Part shown: positions 57,195 to 64,000 of the stretch, piece after piece
How positions within the stretch are numbered: position 1 is the first letter of the stretch
How the letters are laid out: each line of letters opens with the position of its first letter
Assembly: GCF_001752395.1 (NCBI RefSeq)
Contig: NZ_MKEK01000001.1
Location: forward strand, 1,549,259-1,613,258
From: Rheinheimera salexigens
Lineage (GTDB): Bacteria > Pseudomonadota > Gammaproteobacteria > Enterobacterales > Alteromonadaceae
DNA length: 64,000 nt
Direction: 5' to 3'
The notes under the pieces: generated by a model
What the model was told of the DNA's origin: nothing
The model's database searches: none
What the model saw: only the letters and a program-made list of their open reading frames with translations
Translations under genes and position numbers: made by a program

Positions 57195-57230
57195 AAAAGG
57201 CTTAACATTATTACAATGCTAAGCCTTTTT
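57195..57230. terminator. Terminator between lipase and lipoprotein genes
   Basis: AAAAGGCTTAACA and TGCTAAGCCTTTT form a stem with one mismatch region and a T/A run on both sides, ending two convergent genes. Confidence 0.75.
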
Positions 57231-57271
57231 TGCATCAGTACAAAAGTGCTAAATAGGTATTGGGCAATTTT

Positions 57272-57682
57272 TTACTCGACAAGTGCCCAGCCATTTTCCG
57301 TCATGCGAAAGGTCAGGGTTTCCTGTTTAACTTTATATTGATCATTTTTTTTAAAATCGCCATATTGTAATTTCAGCAAGCCTGCAGTAATACCGGCGGT
57401 TACTTTTTCTAGCGGGTTACCCGGCTGGTCAGTTTTTTCTTCAATATACTGCTTATAAGACTTTTTAAACTCTAAACTATAAGACACTTCAGCAGCATAA
57501 TGCTGTTCATTATCAGACCAACCATTAATCTTTTTAACATCTTCTACTTCAATTAAATCGGGATATAAATGGCTGTATTGCTGCTGTAATGCTTGTTCAA
57601 TATTACGTTGGCTAGGAACATCAGAGCAGGCGACTAAAAGCGTTGCTGCGATTAACAGAGAAAAAATTGATTTATAAGTCAT
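57272..57682 (-). CDS. Putative lipoprotein, unknown function
   Basis: The 136-residue protein has a lipoprotein signal with lipobox LLVAC (cysteine at residue 19), followed by Ser-Asp. The mature part is polar with alternating helix and strand segments (VSYSLEFKKSYKQYIEEKTD and QETLTFRMTENGWALVE). It ends with a strand-like GWALVE. I know no family for it. It stands alone between convergent and divergent neighbours. Confidence 0.7.
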   Translation of the reverse strand: MTYKSIFSLLIAATLLVACSDVPSQRNIEQALQQQYSHLYPDLIEVEDVKKINGWSDNEQHYAAEVSYSLEFKKSYKQYIEEKTDQPGNPLEKVTAGITAGLLKLQYGDFKKNDQYKVKQETLTFRMTENGWALVE

Positions 57683-57868
57683 GCTTGGCTCGATAAGTTA
57701 CTAATATTGCCCATAAGATTAGCATAATAGTTTACGCCTGACAGCAGTTAAACGTGTAGTTAGGATCCGGATTACAACGATACCGTATTCCAACTAAACG
57801 TTTTTAGCATTGCCTGTAAAACACAATTTCGCTAAGGTGCAAATATTAAATTAAGCTTAGGTAATATA

Positions 57869-58921
57869 ATGCAATATTCAGTATTAGGTAGTAGTGGTAT
57901 CTCAGTATCACGGGTGTGCTTAGGCAGTATGACCTGGGGTAAACAAAATACCCAGCAAGATGCCGATCAGCAATTAGCTTATGCATTAGGCCAAGGCGTA
58001 AATTTTATTGATACGGCCGAGATGTATTCAGTGCCGCCCTCAGCAGAAACTTATGGGGCAACCGAAAAAATTATTGGCAATTGGTTGTCTCGTCATCCTC
58101 AGCAGCGAAAAAATATTACGTTAGCCACAAAAATGGCCGGTAATGGCTTAGCTTACATCCGTGATGGTAGTGATATGACGCCGGCGAGTTTAATTCAAGC
58201 GGTAGATCAGTCCCTACAGCGGCTACAAACAGATTATATTGATTTATACCAATTACATTGGCCGAATCGTGTTACACCACATTTTGCCAAGCATTTGCCG
58301 GGTAGAATTAGCTTTAAACAAGTTGATGCTGAACAGCAACAACAACAAATGTTAGGGTTATTACAAGCCCTACAAAGCTGTGTTGATGCCGGTAAAATTC
58401 GTTACTGTGGCTTATCCAATGAAACACCGTGGGGACTAAGTGAGTATCTGCAGTTAAGTCAGCAATATACTTTGCCGCGTATAGTTTCAATGCAAAATGA
58501 GTTTAGTTTGCTGCACACTAAAGACTGGCCGTATTTACTGGAACAGTGCCAGCATCAACAAGTAGCTTATTTAGCGTGGTCGCCGTTAGCGGGTGGGGCT
58601 TTAAGCGGGAAATACATAGATGGTGCACGACCAGAAGGCACGCGTTGGAGTATGTTGCAACGCCAAGGACTATTTCGTGACACTGCGGCATCTAACCAAG
58701 CCATAGCGGCATTTGTGGAACTAGCAAGTAGCCACAACGTTGCTGCAACGCAATTAGCTTTAGCCTGGGTTAACCAGGTAGAAGCCATAACTTCGACCAT
58801 TATTGGTGCGACAACTATGGCTCAGTTAGAGCAAAATATCGCGGCTTTTAAGCTTGACATCACACCGGCCTTACAAGCGGATATCAATCGTTTTCTGCAG
58901 CAGTATCCATTGCCTTTTTAA
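57869..58921 (+). CDS. Aldo/keto reductase (Tas-like)
   Basis: The 350-residue NADPH-linked oxidoreductase has the family features: VCLGSMTWGKQNT at the start, INFIDTAEMYSVPP with the catalytic Asp-Tyr pair, LATKMAG with the lysine, LYQLHWPNR with the histidine, and SIIGATTMAQLEQN-type nucleotide-binding end. It matches E. coli Tas in length and motifs. The substrate is not known. Confidence 0.93.
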   Translation: MQYSVLGSSGISVSRVCLGSMTWGKQNTQQDADQQLAYALGQGVNFIDTAEMYSVPPSAETYGATEKIIGNWLSRHPQQRKNITLATKMAGNGLAYIRDGSDMTPASLIQAVDQSLQRLQTDYIDLYQLHWPNRVTPHFAKHLPGRISFKQVDAEQQQQQMLGLLQALQSCVDAGKIRYCGLSNETPWGLSEYLQLSQQYTLPRIVSMQNEFSLLHTKDWPYLLEQCQHQQVAYLAWSPLAGGALSGKYIDGARPEGTRWSMLQRQGLFRDTAASNQAIAAFVELASSHNVAATQLALAWVNQVEAITSTIIGATTMAQLEQNIAAFKLDITPALQADINRFLQQYPLPF

Positions 58922-58943
58922 ACCAGTACAACTTAGGCATTGC

Positions 58944-59870
58944 TTAACCAATAATCCATTGTTGATATAAAGGTAAAGCGATAAGCACATTAAGTGGAAA
59001 GGTAATGCCTAATGAGGCCAGCAGTGCTAAACCAATATTGGCGTTGGGAATGGCACTGCGTATGGCTGCAGGCGCTGCAATATAAGAGGCACTAGCCATT
59101 AAAGCCGTTAATACTAATGCGCTTCCTGTCGGTAAACTCAGTAGCAAAGACAGCGCAATACCGGCGCTGGCTAAAACAAAAGGGGCAATTAAAGCAAACA
59201 ACATTAAACGCCATTGTTTAAACGGTAAGGGTGAGCAAACTTTTGCCGTACATAAGCCCATTTCAAGTAAAAATAACGCCAACAGGGTTTTAAAACCACC
59301 AAGCAATACTGGGGTAATAGCACTTAAACCACTGTGACCATATAGCCATCCAATAATCATACCGCCACCAAGCAGCAAAACGCCTCGACTAGTTAATGCC
59401 TCTTGTAAAATGACTAAAAGACTACTTTTAGTGCCACTGTGTTTACTATGTAACACCAGCATAGTGACTATGGCCGGTAGCTCTAATAACACTAAATATA
59501 ATGTGGTTTGGGGCGTAATAGCCAAACCGCTGTATTCCACCATAGCAATAGCCACGGCAAAAGTACCTGCGCTGACTGAGCCATAATGAGCTGCAACGCT
59601 AGTGGCGTTATCTTGACTAAGTTGCACGGCATGGCGTAAAACGGGATACAGCAGTAGAGGAATAATAACCCCTGTCATAGCGATGATACTGAGCTCAGGT
59701 AACAGGGGCATTAATGCTACACCATGCAGTGCCATACCGCCTTTTAAGCCAAGCGTTAGCATTAGAAGAATGGAAAGAGTTTCGTAGATTGCTACTGGTA
59801 CTTTAAGATCTGATTTGACTATTCCGGCAATCAGGCCAAGAGCAAAGAAAGCAATAACAATATCAGGCAT
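58944..59870 (-). CDS. sbtA: Sodium-dependent bicarbonate transporter SbtA-like
   Basis: The 308-residue membrane protein has about ten hydrophobic segments in two inverted halves and resembles SbtA (DUF897): opening MPDIVIAFFALGLIAGIVKSDLKVP, the VAAHYGSVSAGTFAVA motif (substrate-site Ser-rich loop) and MASASYIAAPAAIRSAIPNANI in the second half. GGAG before the ATG at 59870 decides the start. In heterotrophs the function may be bicarbonate uptake for carboxylases. A DUF2383 gene and a LysR gene follow upstream. Confidence 0.88.
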   Translation of the reverse strand: MPDIVIAFFALGLIAGIVKSDLKVPVAIYETLSILLMLTLGLKGGMALHGVALMPLLPELSIIAMTGVIIPLLLYPVLRHAVQLSQDNATSVAAHYGSVSAGTFAVAIAMVEYSGLAITPQTTLYLVLLELPAIVTMLVLHSKHSGTKSSLLVILQEALTSRGVLLLGGGMIIGWLYGHSGLSAITPVLLGGFKTLLALFLLEMGLCTAKVCSPLPFKQWRLMLFALIAPFVLASAGIALSLLLSLPTGSALVLTALMASASYIAAPAAIRSAIPNANIGLALLASLGITFPLNVLIALPLYQQWIIG

Positions 59871-59983
59871 AGTGAACTCCAAGAATTTATGGCCGCTATC
59901 CTGCCTTGCTTTTAATAATTTGTGAAATTAATACTTATGCATAAATGTATAGATGTTTATCTATGGATTGAGGAGCGCATAAA

Positions 59984-60011
59984 AAAATAGCCAGTACATG
60001 CTGGCTATTTT
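59984..60011 (-). terminator. Terminator after the DUF2383 gene
   Basis: A perfect 11-bp stem (AAAATAGCCAG/CTGGCTATTTT) with a six-base loop is followed on the minus strand by T residues. Confidence 0.85.
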
Positions 60012-60034
60012 GGTGTCCACAGATTTAAAAGTTT

Positions 60035-60481
60035 TTAACTGCTGCGTTTGAGTGCGCGCATTTCGTCGTGGCATTCTTGCATAGTGGCAAGAGCGCTAAG
60101 TAAAGCGGCTTCACAATCAACGGGTTGTTTTTTGTGTAAAGCAGTACGAATTTCTTCCAATGTTTTATCTTCAACTTCTTCCAGTTGACTGATGTAGGTG
60201 TGCTCTTTATCGCTAGACATACTACCAATAATTTTGGTGTATATATTGCGCACTTCTACGGTGAAAGCAGAGCCTTGCTCAACTTTACCTTCTTCAGCAA
60301 TAGCAAACGGTTGCAGTTTTTGTTTTACCGTTTTACGCGCATTAATCATGCGATCAAAAAATTGAGTCAGCTGCGGGTTATCAACTTTTTCTTTGGCATC
60401 TGAATAAAACTCAATACCACTATTTAATACTTGAACAATATCGGATACATGTTTTACGTCAGTTGTCGATACGTTAGTCAT
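60035..60481 (-). CDS. DUF2383 (PA2169 family) four-helix protein
   Basis: The 148-residue all-helical protein resembles the DUF2383/PA2169 family, ferritin-like bundles whose function is not known; the DVKHVSDIVQVLNSGIEFYSDAKEKVDN opening is typical. AAGGAGGTATAGTGTT before the ATG gives a strong ribosome site. It is divergent from the LysR gene and lies upstream of sbtA on the same strand with its own terminator. Confidence 0.82.
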   Translation of the reverse strand: MTNVSTTDVKHVSDIVQVLNSGIEFYSDAKEKVDNPQLTQFFDRMINARKTVKQKLQPFAIAEEGKVEQGSAFTVEVRNIYTKIIGSMSSDKEHTYISQLEEVEDKTLEEIRTALHKKQPVDCEAALLSALATMQECHDEMRALKRSS

Positions 60482-60812
60482 AACACTATACCTCCTTAAA
60501 AAATTTTAACTTATTAGCACGTTCTACTGATTAATTAGTGGGGCTAATGTAGGTGTCCAATAAACTAAAGCAGAAATTGAGCCAAGCTGACTAAGAAAGA
60601 TAATTTAACGTTAAGTAATTGATAATTTGATAAATAAATTAATTATAATTAGTGTGTGATAGGCTTGCTAAGGGCATTAATCAATAAATTCAAATGCTGT
60701 GTGAGGAAAAATTACCAAGCAATTGTAAACTTTACTACTAACAATGCTAAGCGTAGCGCTATAGTGTGAAGTAAATTAAAGTCTCATCTGTAAATAAGTT
60801 TAGGGTATTAAA
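60482..60812. other. Divergent intergenic region, DUF2383 / LysR
   Basis: No gene is supported. The region is AT-rich (TTTGATAAATAAATTAATTA) and presumably holds overlapping divergent promoters and the LysR operator. Confidence 0.5.
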
Positions 60813-61775
60813 ATGGATGTGCGTCATCTTAGCTTTCGTCTTTTGCAAGTCTATGTCAGGGTTGTTCAGGTAGAAAATATTTCGGCAGCTGCACGGCAGC
60901 TGCATTTAACTCAACCGACAGTTTCGTTACAGCTAAAGAAACTCAGTGAAATAGTTGGCGAAACATTAATTGTCATCCAGAAACAACAGTTTACGTTAAC
61001 ATCATCAGGTGAAGCTTTATATCGAGCAGCGTGCGATGTTTTAAGTCGCTTTGATGATTTCAACTCTGAATTAACGGAGTTACGCGGCGGAAGACAAGGT
61101 AAGTTAAGTGTTGCCATTGTTAATACAGCACAATATTTAATGCCGCGGATTTTAGGTCCTTTCTACCAACAATTTCCAAATATTGATGTCACTTTACATA
61201 TTGCCAATAGAGCGCAAATTTTACATCGTTTTGAACACCAACTTGATGATATCTATTTATTTAGTCATCCGCCAAGTGGTGAGCAGGTTATTGCTAAGCC
61301 TATAGTAAAAAATCCATTACAAGTTATTGCGCCTTTAGGTCATTGGGCCGCGGGAATCAAACAAATTGATTTTACTGCCTTAAAACAAGAACGTTTTTTA
61401 CTGCGTGAACTTGGTTCAGCCAGTAGATTAATGTTTGAGTCTTGGTTAAGTAGCCAAGGTATTGAGTTATCGCATAGTATGCAAATAGATAGTAATGAGG
61501 CTATTCGGTTAGGCGTTGTATCGGGGTTAGGTCTATCTGTTATCTCAGCGCATACGTTAGTAGAAGGCCGGGAAAAACTAGCTGTGTTAGATGTGAAGGG
61601 CTTTCCTATAAATAGCCATTGGTATCTAGTGAGAAGTAGTCAGCGCAGGCTGTCTCATGCTAGCAGTACTTTAATTCAATTTATAGATCAGCATTTAGCT
61701 GAAATAGTCGATGCAGCCTGGTTATTAGATTCGGATCTAAATGCAAAAGATGTAAAAGACCCAACATCACGGTAA
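60813..61775 (+). CDS. LysR-type regulator, CbbR-like
   Basis: The 320-residue protein has a LysR winged helix (LQVYVRVVQVENISAAARQLHLTQPTVSLQLKKL) and a PBP2-type effector domain from about residue 95. It resembles the CbbR/RbcR subgroup (LTQPTVSLQLKKL), which controls carbon-fixation and bicarbonate genes. Together with an SbtA-like gene nearby on the other strand this suggests control of bicarbonate uptake, although a DUF2383 gene lies between. That link is inference. Confidence 0.88.
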   Translation: MDVRHLSFRLLQVYVRVVQVENISAAARQLHLTQPTVSLQLKKLSEIVGETLIVIQKQQFTLTSSGEALYRAACDVLSRFDDFNSELTELRGGRQGKLSVAIVNTAQYLMPRILGPFYQQFPNIDVTLHIANRAQILHRFEHQLDDIYLFSHPPSGEQVIAKPIVKNPLQVIAPLGHWAAGIKQIDFTALKQERFLLRELGSASRLMFESWLSSQGIELSHSMQIDSNEAIRLGVVSGLGLSVISAHTLVEGREKLAVLDVKGFPINSHWYLVRSSQRRLSHASSTLIQFIDQHLAEIVDAAWLLDSDLNAKDVKDPTSR

Positions 61776-61790
61776 ACCGCAATGTTGGGT
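61759..61790 (-). terminator. Terminator of the M1 peptidase gene
   Basis: ACCCAACAT/ATGTTGGGT form a nine-bp stem around the LysR stop codon. On the minus strand it is followed by CTTTT, so it fits the end of the M1 peptidase gene; it overlaps the last LysR codons. Confidence 0.65.
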
Positions 61791-61829
61791 TGAAAAGCTA
61801 TTGCTACAAAGTTATTAATCTCGAATATA

Positions 61830-63692
61830 TTACTTTAAAATTTCATCCACAGTGCCTTGAGCTAATGGGTGATAGCCAGGGCGGGCTTTTTTGTATACTT
61901 CTTTAGCAAACGCCAAGCCTTGGCTTGATTTTGCTAACTGCTCATACAAAGGGATAATTAATTTACGCCGACCAATGTTAATTAAGTACTGCTCAAGTGG
62001 CACAGTTATTTCTTGATAGTCCGCTTTTAACGCTAATAAATACCAAGCATGGGCAATTTCAGTATTGGTTGAATGGGTTAAATCATAAGCACTATCTAAC
62101 GCAGCCATTTGCTGCAAATTGATATTTAGCGGTAAATTATTAATAAAATATAACCACTCATGAACTGTCCAAGCGTCTGTAGTTAATTGTTCAGCACTGA
62201 CTGAGCCCGCCATCCAAGTCTCTATTTGCTGTTGTACTTTATTAAATACATCTGAAGTAGGATTAGGCGTAGAAGCCGGTAAACCTGGGCTATAAATCCA
62301 TTCGTTAACCTCTTGCTCCGACACAATACCTGGGTACTTAGCAAGTAAGTGTTCGTTTAAATAAGCTTGAAAGCGTTTAGTGTCCATAGTTTGAAAGGCA
62401 TGCTCGGTAAAGTAGGTTTTAACAAATGGGTCAAACACTTCACGGCCAAACTTTTGCTCTAAAAACATTAGAAATAATTGACCTTTGCTGTAAGGCACGC
62501 CACTAAAAGCGGCATCTGGATCCCGACCTTTTAAGTCAACAAATAAGATACTGTCATCTGCGGGCAACTGCTTTAATTCAGCTTTAAGATCTTGCACTGA
62601 AAGCACTTGCTCCATTACCGCTCGTTCAGTGCCAAATACTTGCTCCATAATGCGGTTTTCAACATAAGAGGTAAAACCCTCGTTAAGCCATAAATCACGC
62701 CATGTTGCGTTGGTAACTAGGTTGCCAGACCAAGAATGGGCTAATTCGTGAGCAATTAAATTAACTAAACTAGCATCGCCAGCCACGACGGTAGGCGTGA
62801 TAAAGGATAAGCGAGGGTTCTCCATGCCACCAAACGGAAAGCTTGGCGGTAACATTAATAAATCATAGCGACCCCATTGGTAAGCACCATACAGTTTTTC
62901 ACCCACATCAATCATTTGCTGAGTACTAGCAAATTCGGTTGCTGCGGCATCTAAAATATAAGGTTCAGCGTAAATACCGGTTTGCTCGCTCATGGCTTTA
63001 AAGTGTAAATCACCGGCGGCAATGGCAATTAAATAAGGCGGAATAGCTTGTGGCATATCAAAAGTATAATCGCCGTCGCGCACCGTATCAGGATCGTTGT
63101 TGGCACTCATTACTGCTAACACATTATCATCGGTATGAATTCGTGCTTTATAGGTCATGCGTACTGCGGGTGTATCTTGGATCGGGATCCAGCTGCGGGC
63201 GTGTATTGCTTGGTTTTGGCTAAACATAAACGGCTGGGTTTTACCGGCGGTTTGCTCTGGTGTTAGCCATTGTAAGCCCGATGCTTTGTCGGTTGAGCTG
63301 TAATAAACTCTAACCGTATCAGCTTGAAACTTAGGGGTAATGCTTAACTTTGAACCCATCACATCATCACGTTTAGCTAAGCTAAAAGGCACTTTTTGCC
63401 ATTTACCATCTGCACGTTTGGCATAAACCCGATCTATGATTAAATCGCGAGTATCTAAATATATTTCTTTATTATTCTGATTAAGCCAATTTAGCGATAA
63501 GTCGGCAAAGCCAGACAGAGATTTCTGCTGAAAATTTACCGTCAAATCTAGATATAAATGGTTAACGTTAACTTGGTCATAATTGGCATAAGTAAGATTG
63601 TCGGTCACTTTAGCTTGGGCTGTAGGGCTGAAAACCAATGCAGAGGTACAAACCAAAGTAGAAAGTGCAAACAGATGATGACGAATTGACAT
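61830..63692 (-). CDS. M1-family aminopeptidase, leukotriene A4 hydrolase type
   Basis: The 620-residue zinc aminopeptidase has a signal peptide (cleavage near TAQA-KVT, residue 27), GGMEN at 288-292, the zinc site HELAH at 315-319 with the third ligand E338 in NEGF, and a C-terminal helical domain as in leukotriene A4 hydrolase. It likely trims peptides in the periplasm. It is divergent from the partial gene at the right edge. Confidence 0.95.
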   Translation of the reverse strand: MSIRHHLFALSTLVCTSALVFSPTAQAKVTDNLTYANYDQVNVNHLYLDLTVNFQQKSLSGFADLSLNWLNQNNKEIYLDTRDLIIDRVYAKRADGKWQKVPFSLAKRDDVMGSKLSITPKFQADTVRVYYSSTDKASGLQWLTPEQTAGKTQPFMFSQNQAIHARSWIPIQDTPAVRMTYKARIHTDDNVLAVMSANNDPDTVRDGDYTFDMPQAIPPYLIAIAAGDLHFKAMSEQTGIYAEPYILDAAATEFASTQQMIDVGEKLYGAYQWGRYDLLMLPPSFPFGGMENPRLSFITPTVVAGDASLVNLIAHELAHSWSGNLVTNATWRDLWLNEGFTSYVENRIMEQVFGTERAVMEQVLSVQDLKAELKQLPADDSILFVDLKGRDPDAAFSGVPYSKGQLFLMFLEQKFGREVFDPFVKTYFTEHAFQTMDTKRFQAYLNEHLLAKYPGIVSEQEVNEWIYSPGLPASTPNPTSDVFNKVQQQIETWMAGSVSAEQLTTDAWTVHEWLYFINNLPLNINLQQMAALDSAYDLTHSTNTEIAHAWYLLALKADYQEITVPLEQYLINIGRRKLIIPLYEQLAKSSQGLAFAKEVYKKARPGYHPLAQGTVDEILK

Positions 63693-63871
63693 AAAAGCAG
63701 ACCTTTTGTTGTTTTATTATTTGCAGTGTAATGCGATTATCTTGGTAGCGACAAGCGGTTAACCGACAGACTGACAACTGCATCAGTTGTGTTAAGCTCA
63801 GGTGCGACAAAGGTGAATATGCCTCATCATAGACGCTAAGCAAATAATAACAATAATCACAGGATGGCAAA

Positions 63872-64000
63872 ATGATTACAAAGTGGGGCTGGGTATTATT
63901 GCAACTAAGTCGAAAACTGTGGATGCGCACGGTATTGTTTGCTGTGCTAGCTAACGTAACTGCTTTAGCGGCTATTTTATTTAAAGATATTATTCCTCCC
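63872..64000 (+). CDS. Probable DUF2254 membrane protein, N-terminal fragment
   Basis: A frame of 43 codons runs into the right edge. It begins MITKWGWVLLQLSRKLWMR, then a hydrophobic helix (VLFAVLANVTALAAILF). ACAGGA lies seven bases before the ATG. The opening resembles DUF2254 inner-membrane proteins, but the visible part is too short for certainty. Confidence 0.5.
   Translation, partial: MITKWGWVLLQLSRKLWMRTVLFAVLANVTALAAILFKDIIPP

Overview
The window looks like chromosome of a moderate-GC gammaproteobacterium of the Alteromonadales/Chromatiaceae type (Rheinheimera, Alishewanella or Arsukibacterium are the nearest genera I would guess from protein style; this is inference). Support comes from a zipA-ligA junction, a 6S RNA next to ygfA, a ygfB-ubiH-ubiI-gcvTHP block, DUF3392 and YhhQ proteins, and the protein sequences themselves. 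There is no sign of a phage, plasmid, integron or CRISPR array. Most of the window is ordinary chromosome with several accessory pockets.

Layout. 1-9.4 kb: end of zipA, ligA, two small membrane proteins, a serine hydrolase, an L-serine ammonia-lyase that resembles Bacteroidetes enzymes, a lipoprotein, a truncated DUF1971 protein, a cardiolipin synthase and two orphan envelope proteins. 9.5-11 kb: yhhQ (queuosine precursor transporter) behind a candidate preQ1-I riboswitch, then a minus-strand array of three intact tRNA-Val(TAC) genes mixed with three decayed copies, under a near-perfect sigma-70 promoter. 11-16.9 kb: gltX, a DUF481 outer-membrane protein, serA, rpiA, ygfA and 6S RNA. 17-24.9 kb: ygfB, ubiH, ubiI and the glycine cleavage operon gcvT-gcvH-gcvP. 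25.6-33 kb: a protein made of three tandem RidA/YjgF domains, a cupin, a BCCT osmolyte transporter and several small accessory genes. 33.2-39.6 kb: a complete urease cluster in the order ureD-ureA-ureB-ureC-ureE-ureF-ureG-hupE on the minus strand, with a degenerate threefold tandem duplication between ureD and ureA. 39.9-46.7 kb: a histidine phosphatase, an MBL/rhodanese protein, a zinc metalloprotease between two palindromes, and a DUF2955/HlyD efflux pair. 47.1-48.5 kb: an orphan polymorphic toxin and immunity pair resembling Tse6/Tsi6. 48.6-64 kb: a peroxiredoxin-glutaredoxin hybrid, two EamA transporters, two LysR regulators, YigZ, an SSS symporter with an unlisted 43-residue companion, Rnk, a lipase, an aldo/keto reductase, SbtA, a DUF2383 protein, an M1 aminopeptidase and the start of a probable DUF2254 protein.

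How it fits together. Serine and glycine metabolism recurs: serA makes serine, the L-serine ammonia-lyase destroys it (releasing 2-aminoacrylate), gcvTHP cleaves glycine, and RidA-type proteins classically clear 2-aminoacrylate. The urease set is complete for the apoenzyme (ABC), the maturation chaperones (DEFG) and a nickel permease (HupE), but no urea transporter is seen beside it. The most unusual objects are the triple-RidA protein, the decayed ureD-ureA duplication, the mixed intact/decayed tRNA-Val array and the lone toxin/immunity pair.
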